NCBI GenBank assembly: GCA_033239525.1
Contig: BSYO01000005.1
Coordinates: 28,179,341-28,243,340, forward strand
Direction of reading: 5' to 3'
From: Nepenthes gracilis
Lineage: Eukaryota; Streptophyta; Magnoliopsida; Caryophyllales; Nepenthaceae
DNA: 64,000 nucleotides
Below the pieces are notes generated by a model. That model was not told the origin of the DNA and made no database searches. It worked only from the letters and a program-made list of their open reading frames with translations. A program made the position numbers and the translations under genes. Shown piece by piece: positions 1 through 10,167 of this stretch. Numbering within the stretch: the stretch's first letter is position 1; each line of letters opens with the position of its first letter.

Positions 1-204
1 GACGGTCAACTGGTCCTACTTCCAGTGAATGGAAACGTTGACCATCTCAAGAGTAAGTCGTTCGTTATACTCTTGGATTTCTCTTGGCTCACTTAGCTTT
101 TCATCCAGTCGACTGTGGGCGTTAAACATCCAGGCACAAATGGGCCATTGTGGATCGGGGTTGTTCCTCCTTTTTCGTCCAGGCCACTATTGGCGTACCC
201 ATCA
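1..204 (-). repeat. Left (3') LTR of Tat-type gypsy element, cut by window edge
   Basis: Bases 1-204 match the right LTR of the same element: position 1 aligns near 9959, and both copies end in a GTACCYATCA-type terminus. The element lies on the - strand, so this is its 3' LTR, and the rest lies left of the window. The purine tract on the - strand just inside it (205-215, GTAGCCTCCCA on the + strand) is in the place expected for a polypurine tract. The two LTR copies have diverged clearly, so the insertion is old. Confidence 0.8.
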
Positions 205-389
205 GTAGCCTCCCACACTAGTGGTCTGAGACTCCGACCTCCAGCATGTTCATGATTGGTCATGAGTGGTCGGGTTACTTGCCTGAGGTGACCCAATTAG
301 GAAATCGGCAGAGACTCTTGGTCTGTTGATCATGTTACGTGTAGTTGTTGACCGTAAAGTCTTGATCTAGAGGATCAGCTTAGAGCATC

Positions 390-720
390 GTTGACCGGAT
401 TCATTTACTGTTTAGGCCAAAGTTTGGAGAACTTGTTGAAGAAAGCGTTGACCAGATTTATTGACCGTCTAGAAAAGAATCCAGAGAACTGGTTGTCAAA
501 AGTGTTGATTGAATTCGTTGACCGTCTAGGCCAAAATTCGGAGAATTGGTTGATGAAAGCGTTGACCGAATTCGTTGACCATTTAGGCCAAAATCTGGAG
601 AACTAATTGAAGAAAGTGTTAATTGGATTCGCTGACAACTTGTGCAAAATTTCGGAGAACTGCTAAAGGGAGAGTTGACTGGATTCGTTGACTGCCTGGG
701 CTAAAATTCGGAGAAACGGT
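390..720. repeat. 57-bp tandem repeat, about six copies
   Basis: Units begin with GTTGACY- or GTTAATT-type heptamers at 390, 447, 504, 561, 618 and 674, giving periods of 57, 57, 57, 57 and 56 bp. Because 57 is a multiple of three, copies 1-4 stay open on the + strand as a 19-residue leucine-rich repeat without an ATG. The array sits between the antisense ORF and the 3' LTR of the Tat element. Each unit carries one or more TTGAC cores, the W-box recognised by WRKY factors. Confidence 0.85.
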
Positions 721-1023
721 CGGAGTTGAAATGACGCACCATCATGCCACCGGACTGTCAGTCAAAAAGTTTGCCACGTATTTGTATGCAGTGAATTTAT
801 AATCCTGGTAATTAATGCGCTAGAGGATTTGATCCATCTGCACCTGTTCAGAAAGCAACACGTGTCAACAATGATAGACGCACATTTACGAGATGGTTCT
901 CCTTCTTTGGCATCCACATTCTTTTGAGTAGTCAGTCTATAACTTTTTAAAATTTTCATGCTTCCTTTAATTTTTATTCCTGAAAATTTCTAAGTGTTTA
1001 GTAACCTTCTTACTTTAGTTTTC

Positions 1024-2940
1024 ATGGCGTCTTTAGTTACCCAGATTGCCTCAGTGATCAAAGCAATTGAGGTGGGGGAGCTATATGTCCAGTAAACATC
1101 TCTAAGTCGATTGTCTTCTGGATGCTCGACAAGGGAGATAAGGCGTGCTCTCTTCCTAAGGGCTGCATCACCATATATGGGACCCACTTGAGAAGTGGGT
1201 TACGCCTCCTAGTTCCTGACGAGCTATTCTATATTTTGACTACCTTTCAGATCCCCATAGCACGATGCCATACCAATGTTGTGTGTTATTTGTGCACGCT
1301 TTGTATCTTTCTTTCCCAGCATTTAAAGTTGTTGAAGGTGGGGGCGATTAGAGTAATATTTCAATTCTCCAGGGCGAAAAGTGGGTGTCCCTGTCCCCAT
1401 GAGGACTCCAAATCAACAGCGCTATATATGATTCCCTGAAGAATTGAAAGAACCGATTATTCTATATTTACGTTGATACGACCTGGCCCTTGGCTAGAGA
1501 TCGGGGCAGGGTGCCCAATATTTACACTAGGACACCCATCGACTAGGAGATGGTCGCGGTGGAGCCGCTTCTGAAGCTGGTAGAGGGTCATCTTCTAGAA
1601 TTTTGGAGAGACCACTTGGTTTTTCGTGAGGAGGTCAAGAAGGCGCGCTGGGGGTCACCTTCTTCGGTGCAGAAGTTGAAGGTGCCTTCCAGTAAGAGGA
1701 AGGTTGGAATCCTTATGATCAAGTTTGCCGATACACCTTTCACCAAAGAAGCTCCCAATAGTTCAAGGCAGAAGAAGGCGGTGACGGTGATGCCTTCTTC
1801 TTCTTTTTCCTTGGAGCCTGACTATGTTATGGCCTACCGGTTTAATGGAGCCGGAGATAGTTTCGGTGCAAGCAGAGTTAAGGCTGCTATGGAAGCGTAT
1901 AGGACTAGGCTGCTCTCCACTGTGAGTAGCGCCATTCTTGCTCTGCCACAACCGGAGCACCTAGTGGTACTATCGGAGTCACCCGCAGATCCTTCAATTG
2001 AGCGGGTTGTTGGGCTGCCTGAGGAGGTAGTTGCCGAAGAGCTCCTGGAGGTACTTGCAGAGCCTCCTGCCACACAGGCTACTGAATTATCTGAGGAGAC
2101 TGCTACTGGCGAGCCTCAAGAGGTGCCTGAGGTGCCAACCGTCAGAGAGCCCCAAATGGTGGTTGGTGTCAGCGCCGAGCTACAGAGGAGCCTATAATAG
2201 GAGTGCCTGCTGAGGCGGTGGGCTTTACAACAAAGTTGCCGGAGGAGTATGTGGCGGAGACCCCAATACTGGGCCTGTCCAGGAGATTTCTTTTTCCAAT
2301 CCTCCACCGCTAGGGCTAAAGTCTCGCAACAGGCCAATGTGGTCGGAGCGCAGAGTCTGGCAGGTAAATCTTCGCAACTGTCCTTCTCCTTTGTCTCTCC
2401 GTTGTTGTTACTTAATATTTTTGGTCTTTGTAGGAGGAGAAAAAAATTGGTGTAGTTAGCAAGGGGCTACGCCAAAGGAACCTGGTGATTTCTTATCGTG
2501 ATACAGAGATCACCTAGCTCAAGGAGGAGATGAAGTTGCTTAAAGCGGAGCACCTGGATGATACAGTTGCCCTTCAGATTGTGATATCGAGCCTAGAGGA
2601 GGAAAATGTTGGGCTAACGCAGGAGAACGCTAGGCTAAGTGAGGAAGCTGATCAGGTGGCGAGGCGCATTGACCGACTCTCGGGATAGATGGCATCGCTG
2701 GAGAATGAGTTTCCCACTCGTATACGTCTCCATGAGGTCACTGAGATGCTGTGGGCACCGGTGTGGGAAGATGTCAACCTCAATCGATGCATTGCACAGC
2801 TGCTTGACCCTAACTTTTCAATTGAATTTCTTAACCGAGCAAACTGTTTTGCGTAGTATCGCAACAACCTCGTGGGACAGCCCCGGAGTTGTTGGGGCCA
2901 TCACCGCCTCCTCCTCCTAGGAGCTCCACTCCATCGTAGA
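1024..2940 (+). pseudogene. Antisense gag-like/coiled-coil ORF of Tat element 1, decayed
   Basis: This coding relic runs opposite to the element's gag-pol. It starts at ATG 1024 (MASLVTQIAS), is broken by stops and frame changes, and resumes in open stretches at 1122-1439 and 1550-2197. A final stretch near 2515-2855 reads as a heptad-like coiled coil rich in Leu and Glu (EEENVGLTQENARLSEEA), with one internal stop. The middle part is Pro/Glu/Val rich. The N-terminal block (GCITIYGTHLRSGLR, then a DEL and an IPIAR segment) aligns with the antisense ORF at 57162-57593 (GFITVYEVHLKGGLRF, DEL, VPFAR), which shows common ancestry. Additional antisense ORFs are known in Tat-lineage (Ogre/Retand-type) elements. 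The product has no established function; a nucleic-acid or gag-related role is only inference. Confidence 0.7.
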
Positions 2941-3689
2941 TTTTATACTCTTATTTTTTAAAGTTGTTATAATCATGAATGCACATAATCAATAAAATGG
3001 TCATTTTACTGATATCCTGCGTCTTTGTCTTAGTAGCCCTTTCTCAATTATTATTGTTGAGTTGTTCAGCCGACATTGTGCGTTGCATGTAAGTTGGCCA
3101 TCTACCTTCCCTGATATATTAGTGGTTCTCTCTAATTGAATTAAGTCCAAGAAAAGACATCAAAGTGAATCCTAATGTCCGGCTTAGCCTGTTCTTTTCT
3201 TGTATGTGAGTAGAGCCTTGGTGGCGCTGCCTAAGTGTGCACTTGGGCGGTTGGCTTTTGGACGGAGTGCTTTCTTTCTTGTTGACCGTCGTTACTAGAC
3301 ATGCTATTTCCTTGTATAAGAGGTTATCACGTGTGCGGTTTAAGTCCTCTAAGATTTTGACTGCGAGCGGGCCATTCGGATGACTAAGATTTAATTCAAC
3401 AGTTAATCGGCTGCCTTGATGATCAAGGTCTAATTTGACTGTTAATGGGCCGCCTAAATGATCATGGTTTAGTTTGGCCATTAATAGGCTTCCTGGATGA
3501 CCAGGGTCTAGTTACGAGCGAATGAAAACCCGCCCGACTAAGGGATAGTCTAGGTCGCGTAATCCTGCAAACTGACACACATGCAGAAAAAGATGGAAAA
3601 GACAACACAGTGCAATGGAATAATATTCTCTTATTAATAATAAACATTATGTACATTACAAGCATACAGATGACCTAACTGTGCCCTTA

Positions 3690-4917
3690 CTAGAAATAAA
3701 GCTTGAGTTGGATCGTGTTCCACGTTTGTGGAACCAAATTGTCGTTCTGGGTTCGGAGTTTATATGCCCCGTTCCGCAGAAGGGCGTAGACTAAAAAATA
3801 ATCTTCCCAATTCGAGAAAAGTTTATTCCGATTGGTGGTCTTACACATAGCGTTGATACTTCGCAAGACTAAGTCCCCATCTTCGAAGTGCCGCACTTTT
3901 ACATTTTTGTTGTAATAACGTGTAACAAGTTGTTGATAGGCCGCTGCTCGCAATTTGACGACGTCGCGGGCTTCCTTTAATAAGTTTAGGTGTTTTTGAA
4001 TTTTTTGGGACTTACCTTGTGGGTCAAAGGACTCAACCCTAAGATTTAGAAGCCCAATTTCAACCGAAATTACCGCTTCAATCCCGTAGTAGAGATTGAA
4101 GGGCGTCTTGCGAGTCGGTTCTTTAGAGTCGTCCAATAAGACCATAGGATGGAGGGTAAATTGTTAACTCAGGAGCCCCCTGCGACCTCCAACTTAGTTT
4201 TTAGACCGTGCAGGAGTATGCGGTTTGTGACCTCCACTTGTCCTTTAACTTGTAAGTATGCCACCAATGTATGGACCAATCTGATGTCTAGACTGGTGTA
4301 ATATTTGTTGAAGTATTTTTCAGAGAATTGTGCTCCATTGTCAGTCACTATGATTTCAAAAATGCCAAATCTACTAACTATTCTCTGACGAATGAATTCT
4401 AAAGCGTTGTGCTTGGTGATCTTAGCTAGCGAGGCGGCTTCCTCCCACTTGGTGAAGTAGTCGATATCCACAATGATGAATTTCCTTTGCCATGTCGCGA
4501 TGGAAAACGTGCTGAGAATATCAGGCACCCATTACTCGAAAGGCCAAGGAGTTTGAAGAGATCTCAACTCAATGAACGGTTTATGGTGAAGATTACAGTG
4601 GAGCTGGCAATTTTCACACTTCTTCACGAAGTTCGGGGCATCTTTTTCGTCATTGGCTAGTAGTATCCCTGGCGTATGATTTTGAACGATAGGTTTTTGC
4701 CGCTGAAATACGATCCGTAGATCTCAAGATAGATTTCACTCAATGCGTAGTCTGCGTCCTTAGGAGTTAAGTACCGGAGGTACTGAGTCGAGTAGTCACA
4801 GCGATATAGCCGTCCATCGATAATGGTATACCAACTGCCCGTCTTCTTGATCTGTTTGGCTTCGTCGGCATTGTCATGCTGTGCTCCATCCACCAGATAT
4901 CTCTGGTAAGGCGTCAT
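3690..4917 (-). pseudogene. Ty3/gypsy integrase, decayed
   Basis: Three adjacent - strand stretches read as the successive parts of a gypsy integrase. 4657-4917 is the upstream zinc-binding region (DGRLYRCDYSTQYLRYLT). 4169-4528 is the catalytic core, with the first Asp in IVDIDYFTKW, the second in IVTDNGAQF, and a downstream VKGQVEVTNR segment where the catalytic Glu is expected. 3690-4145 is the C-terminal region (TPFNLYYGIEAV, then a late YYNKNVKVRHFEDGDLVL segment). Stops and frame changes separate the parts. In an intact element the protein would insert the cDNA copy into the host chromosome. It is the last pol domain before the antisense ORF region. Confidence 0.85.
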
Positions 4918-5159
4918 CCGACTATCCGTGTCGGAGATTTACATTGATTCCTATTTCTCTGTGCTGGGAGTGCTCAGGGCCTCTCGCATATCCCTTGAGT
5001 ACTGTTCTGAATTTTTGACCGTCGCTACCCTGGTAAGTTGATCGACTTTCCAATTTTCAGTTCTGGGAACGTGGGCAAGGTCTAACTTATCAAATCTCCG
5101 GGTGGGCAAGGTCTAAGTAATTGTTTAAGTGAGGGTTGCACGCCTCAAAACTTCAGTTT

Positions 5160-5400
5160 ACCTAGTTAACGACCAACTCAGAGTCACTGTAGATGGTCAG
5201 CCATTTGGCGGAGTACTCTTTTGCTAGTTTTAGTCCGGTTAACAGGATTTCGTACTCGGTAGTGTTGTTTATTATAGAAGTTGAGTTTGAGGGAGTACCT
5301 CACCTCAAACCCATTAGGGGTCATCAGGACCACCCCGACACTTCTGCTTGAGTCTGCTGAAGATCCGTTTACGTTGAGGACCCACTCCAGCTCCTCTCTG
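5160..5400 (-). pseudogene. Second (archaeal-type) RNase H of a Tat element
   Basis: The reverse complement reads WVLNVNGSSADSSRS, VVLMTPNGFEVRYSL and, after one frame change, TTEYEILLTGLKLAKE and LTIYSDSELVVN. This is the pattern of the additional RNase H carried between the first RNase H and the integrase in the Tat lineage. The first catalytic Asp (normally in V-D-G-S) is replaced by Asn, so this copy would be inactive even without the frameshift. Its place between 5474 and 4917 fits the dual-RNase-H layout and is the main reason for calling the element Tat rather than another gypsy lineage. Confidence 0.7.
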
Positions 5401-5473
5401 TGCCGTTCTATGTCGTATCGGGTTGTTCATTTATAATTTGTGTCGTGGTCTCGATGATAAAGTCGGTCAAAGC

Positions 5474-5960
5474 CTACCAATTGATGGTTAATTTGGGCCG
5501 AAATTTGACGCTGAACTTTCCCAATTTGATCGCCCACCTAACCAACCGTCTAGAAATGTCGAATTTCTGGAGAATACTCTTCAGAGGTTGGTCAGTCGAA
5601 ACTACCACGCGATGAGTCTGGAAGTAAGGTCTCAGACTTCGGGCGAAAAAAACAAATGCCAAAGCTAACTTCTCTGCACGTGGATAGCGCGTCTCTGCAC
5701 CGATCAACGGCTTAATCACATAGTAGATCGACCGCTGAGAGTTAAAGTCTTGGTATATGAGGACAGAGTTGAGAGCCATCTCTGATATTGCCAGGTAGAG
5801 GTACAGCTCTACTCGGTCAGCGGGGTGACGTCGGCCAAACGAATTTGTCAGGATATTGCTTCAATTCATCGAAGGCTGCCTAACATTTTGTGGTCCACTG
5901 GAACCCATTTGCTTTTGTCCCCCTCAGAGCCTTGAAGAAGGGCTAGCACTTGTCTTCCGA
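5474..5960 (-). pseudogene. Ty3/gypsy RNase H, decayed
   Basis: On the - strand the segment reads as the retroelement RNase H that follows RT. Visible parts include MALNSVLIYQ, QRSIYYVIKPLIGAETRYP, EKLALAFVFFARSLRPYFQ and VVVSTDQPLKSILQK, the last holding the Asp of the T-D-Q-P-L motif. An upstream part (to about 5960) is broken by stops. The domain would degrade the RNA strand of the RNA:DNA hybrid during reverse transcription. It lies between RT and the archaeal-type RNase H. Confidence 0.8.
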
Positions 5961-5999
5961 CTTGGCTAAGAAACAGGACAAGGCTGCCAGTAGTCCGAT

Positions 6000-6960
6000 T
6001 GGCCTCTTGACATCATTGACACTCTGCGGCAAAGTCATGTCTGTGAGGTCCTTGACCTTCTCCAGGTAGGCCTCAATCCCTCATTGAGAGACGATGAAAT
6101 TCAAGAACTTCCCTGAGGATACTTCGAAGATGCACTTTGAAAGATTTAACTTCATTTGGTATGCACAGAATGCCTTGAAGGACTGAACCAAATCGCAAAT
6201 ATGGTCTTTGGTTGTCTTACTCTTGACGAGCATGTCATCGACGTACACCTTCAAATTACGACAGATCTGCTTCTCGAACAACTTGTTTACAGCCGCTGGT
6301 AAGTGATACCCGCATTCTTCAGGCCGAAGGGTATCACCCTATAGCAGTAAGTGCCTTGGTTCGTCATGAACGAGGTATGCTCATCGTCCTCTGAACTCAT
6401 CCGGATCTAGTTGTAAGCCGAGTATGCATCCATGAAGCTCAGTAGCTCATGTTCAAAGGCTGAGTTTACCAATAGGTCGATCTTGGGTAAGGAACAGCTG
6501 TCTTTTGGGTAGGCTTGTTAACGTTGATGAAATTAACATACCGTCGCCATTTTTTGTTGCTTTTCTTTATCAGGACGACGTTGGAGAGCTAGTTTGGGTA
6601 CAAAATTTTTCTGATGAGATCGGCGTCCAACAGCTTCTTTACCTCCTCCCGAATGGTGATCAGCTTCTCCACAGAGTGGTTCCTTCGCTTCTACTTGATG
6701 GGCTTACGGTCGGGATCGACGTTCAACTTGTGCACCATTACTTCGGCCAAAATTCCAGGCATGCGGCGGGGTTCCACGCGAAGACATCAGCGTTCTATCG
6801 TAGGAACGCGATCAGCTCGTCGCACAGTGTCCTTATGATTGAGCTACCGATCTGCACGCACCTCTCTGGGTCCTCCAGATTCAATGGGATTAGATCGGTT
6901 GGCTCACCATACTGCGCTTCTGCAGAGTATCTTCATCTCGATGGTTAAGTTCTCCTACTA
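6000..6960 (-). pseudogene. Ty3/gypsy reverse transcriptase, decayed
   Basis: Reading the - strand gives the RT core in order: FMDAYSAYNQIRMS near 6430, a FMTNQGTYCYRVIPFGLKNA segment near 6340, and YVDDMLVKSKTTKDHI at 6200-6250. Y-V-D-D is the catalytic box and its continuation into MLVKS is typical of Tat-type plant elements. The open stretch 6081-6281 continues to LNLSKCIFEVSSGKFL. Frameshifts and stops are frequent elsewhere. Open stretches on the + strand at 6505-6948 are shadows of this gene. Confidence 0.85.
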
Positions 6961-7014
6961 TTTTGGTGCTGCCACTTAGTGTGATCTGGGACATGTAACA
7001 TGTCCTCAAGTGAC

Positions 7015-7450
7015 TTAGTCACCCAACACTTCACTAATACCATAAGCTGTCGAAAACTTCATCTTCAGGTGCGGTATTGATGTGACGGCTCCGAACTCTA
7101 TTAGGCATGGTCGGCCTAGTATAACGCTGTATACGGAGAGCAGGTCAATGACCAAGAAGATGAGTTTACCACACGCCGTTCTCGAGTACGCGCCTAAGGT
7201 GACTTCCAACTGGATCGTTCACTGAACAACCATTGGTTCGTTGTCAAGGTCATAGAGTAGACCTTCGAAGGGATTCAACTAACTCTTTTTTAAACGAAGT
7301 TTAAAAAACATATTAGGGTAAAGCAAATCACGGGAACTTCTATTATCTATGAAGACTCGTTTCAGTTGCTAGTTAATGCTACTATTTGAAATGAGCGCGG
7401 ATATAACAAGGGGATCTACATGGGGGGAGATTATACGGCTCATGTCATTA
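7015..7450 (-). pseudogene. Ty3/gypsy aspartic protease, decayed
   Basis: The - strand stretch 7015-7209 reads FLVIDLLSVYSVILGRPCL followed by a segment ending in LKMKFSTAYG. This is the C-terminal half of the plant gypsy protease, where the ILGRP-W/C-L and H-L-K-M-K-F-P-T blocks are highly recognisable. The upstream part that should hold the catalytic D-S/T-G is not readable because of frame changes. The domain would cleave the Gag-Pol polyprotein. Confidence 0.75.
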
Positions 7451-7454
7451 TCGT

Positions 7455-9117
7455 TTAAACTGATGACATTGTCTTCTGTGCGTTGCTTTTTCTGCTAGTC
7501 TGCTGCTCATTGTGATCTACTGGGATTTTGGTAGGACGGATTGTGATCATGTTGACCACTCTAACCACGACCCGATTTCGTGGTTGGGAAGGGTCTGGTC
7601 CTTCCCCGCCTAAGGTGTCAGAGCTCTTACCATAGTTCCTGATGAACCTGGTGAGGTGGCCCCTATGGATCAACTCCTCGATTTTTCGTTGAAGCGTCTT
7701 ACAATCTTCCGTGGAGTGTCCTGGAGATTGATAAAAATCGCAGTATTTGTCTAGATTTTATCCCTCCGCTTTCTTAAGTGGTTTTGGCCACTTGAAAAAT
7801 TTTTCTCCACGGATATGCATGAGGACGTTAGAGCGTGTGTCTGTTAGGGGCATCGAGTTGATTGGCCCGTAATCTCTCCGTTCTGGTGCTCCGGTCCTAT
7901 GCTGCTTCTAGTGGGAGTGATTGGTGCAGTTGTGCTTGCTTTTTCACACAGTTGGGAAAGGGCGAGGCTGTTCAGTCCGCTTGGGATGCTTAGTCTTGTT
8001 GGCTTCTTCTGCTACGGCGTAGGTCTTGGTGATAGATTCTGCCTCTCGAAAGGTTTACGGATTCTTATGCACCAGGTACCTAAAGAAATCCCCATGCATT
8101 AAGGAAAAGATGAAACTGCCAAGCTTCATTTCTTCTGTGAGTCTAGGGATTCTTCTCGCCTCTGTTACGAAGTGATCAAGAACTTCCATGGATTCTCCTC
8201 CTACTTCTTGATATGAGAGAGATGCCAAGGTTGTTTCTCTTCTCGGTGGCTGAAGGTGTATTGTGCAAAGAAGAGGTTAGTGAGCTTTCGAAAGCTCCGG
8301 ATTAAAACTGATAGGAGACGATAAAACCAAATGCTGGCATCTTCCTTTAGCATAAGAGGGAAGTAACGGCACATGGTTGTGTCCTCTAACCCTTGTAGAC
8401 ATAGATGGGTGCGGAAATAATTGAGGTGATCCATGGGATCAGTATTGCCATCATAAGAGTCAAGAGTTGGTATCTTGAACTTGGCCGGCATGGGACAGTT
8501 CAAGATCTGTGCCGTGAAGGGAGATCTATCCAGATCCATGGCGTGTTCATCATCATTGAACATGTGTTTTAAGATCTTCTCCACACCCAAATCTGTGCAG
8601 GCGATGTCACCAATTCTTTTGAAGTTGAGGTAGGTTATCAACTCTGTTCTTTCACTAGCATGGCGAGTAATCGGTTGGCTACTGTCACCAGTGGATCTAA
8701 CCATCCTAGCAGCTCCCTCCTGAGCCTGAGAGTAGGAGGATTCCTCCGTTTTGGACTCTCATTAGGAGTCTTGCTGCCCAAACTTCCTTCGAGTCTTGAA
8801 CGGCTTTGGGCATGTGAGGCCTTCCGAATCAGAGTGCCACCCGACCTATTGGTCTTCTTGGACGGCTTTTTTTGTTCTAGCTTCCTCTCCTGGAGGCCGG
8901 AGTAGGGACTGCTGGGAGCGGAGCCCCCTGCTGTGCGTTCTCTTAATGGGCACAGAGCATCTGGAGCATTCTATTCATGCGCTCCGCCATATTCTGAAAA
9001 AAGGGTGCTGGCACCCCATTAACTACCCTATTGACCTGATTACTAGTAGTGTGGTGCTGGTCGAACGAGGTCACGTCTCTAGCAGGCTTGCTAGCCTGCA
9101 CTTTGTTGTTCACCATT
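7455..9117 (-). pseudogene. Ty3/gypsy gag, decayed
   Basis: The likely start is the Met at 9117 (MVNNKVQASK) on the - strand, inside a stretch that is open from 9275. The capsid-like retrotransposon gag domain is in 8201-8704, with the characteristic MPAKFKIPTLDSYDGNTDP and HLNYFRTHLCLQG blocks and then MCRYFPLMLKEDASIWFY. The C-terminal zinc-finger-like region is near 7740-7455 (YCDFYQSPGHSTEDCKTLQ, then IEELIHRGHL). Frame breaks separate these blocks. Gag would form the virus-like particle that packages the element RNA. Confidence 0.85.
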
Positions 9118-9192
9118 TTGACTAATGACACTAGGCTGAAGAGTGAAATTGAGAGAAGTAGTAGAGGAAAGTGGCAGGTTTTTTGCAAACTT

Positions 9193-9208
9193 CTCACTGA
9201 CGGCGCCA
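9193..9208 (-). other. Primer binding site of Tat element 1
   Basis: The - strand reads TGGCGCCGTCAGTGAG directly inside the 5' LTR (the LTR ends at 9210). This TGGCGCCGTC-type sequence is the usual tRNA primer site in plant Tat-type elements. The second Tat element in this window has the related TGGCACCGTC at 50519. Confidence 0.75.
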
Positions 9209-9209
9209 A

Positions 9210-10162
9210 TGATACGTCATTGATCAAAACTTCGTATAAATTCGGGTCAAGTTGATTGTTTGAATTTGACTCCATTCACTGAGTTTGGATCCTACACATC
9301 ACAACTATAAACTAGAGGTCAGGTGACGACGGAAAATTATTCCGCCGTAAATACTCCGATACTCAAGTCAGTAAAAAGCTTTCAAATTAAGAAAGTGAAA
9401 GTAAATGATGTAAGGTGAATGCAAAGAGTGTTTGTGATGGAAGAGTACTCTTTTTGAGAGAGCCTTTGGTGGCTGTGAGGAGCGTTGGCTCTAAGTGCTG
9501 TGTTCACTAGAAACGTAGCGGCAGAGAGAAAGAGAGTGTTTGTATTCTGAAAGTATGTGAGTTTTACAGTAGAGAGCTTTCGTGGGCTAGTGAGAGTGAG
9601 CGTTAGAGTTAGGATTCCGTGACCTTTTATAATTGTTGTACTAGGTGGCCTTCCTTGTACAGAAAGGCATGATTCTCGTGCTCTGTTAGGATTGCTACCT
9701 TTTCTGATGTAGGTCCTTTATGGCAGTAACGGTCGTTACATTTATTACTTTTATTCTGCGTTCTGTAACCGTTAGGGTTTACTATAAGCAAGAGGATTTT
9801 GGTGCTTTCATTTAGGGATGCGCATTGAATTTGTTGATGACCGTTAAAATTGAGATTGCCTTATGTGAAGTGCGTAAAATTAGGGGAGGATATCGTTACT
9901 GGTCGAGGACGGTCGCGTGGGCCAAACTGGGCTTAGCCCACTTAAAGCCTAGCTCTCCGACGGTCAACTGATCCTACTTCTGGTCAACGAAAGCGTTGAC
10001 CGTTTCAAGAGTAATTTGTCTATCCTGCTTTTGGGCTTCCCGTAGCCCACTTAGCCTTTCATCCGATCAACGGTAAACGTTGACCGTCCAAACACAAATG
10101 GGCCATTGTGGATCAAGGTTATTTCTATTTATTGCGCCAACTCATTATTAGTGTACCTATCA
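9210..10162 (-). repeat. Right (5') LTR of Tat element 1
   Basis: The + strand reads TGATACG at the left and CCTATCA at the right, so both ends are TG/CA. The length is 953 bp. It matches the partial left LTR at 1-204 and the solo LTRs at 14196-15156 and 44549-45887, all in the same orientation. Several TTGACC/GGTCAA cores lie near 9960-10085. The 5 bp outside are GTTAG (10163-10167); the partner target duplication lies left of the window. Confidence 0.85.
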
Positions 10163-10167
10163 GTTAG

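Noticed and set aside
391..606. 71-codon open frame on the + strand as a gene
   Set aside because: It starts at TTG, not ATG, and stays open only because the 57-bp repeat unit is a multiple of three.
5400..5615. + strand frame as a secreted protein gene
   Set aside because: It overlaps the decayed RNase H domains that are clearly on the - strand.
6505..6948. 147-codon + strand frame
   Set aside because: Antisense shadow of the gypsy RT region.
10160..10167. GTTAG as confirmed target duplication of Tat element 1
   Set aside because: The other flank lies left of the window, so it cannot be compared.
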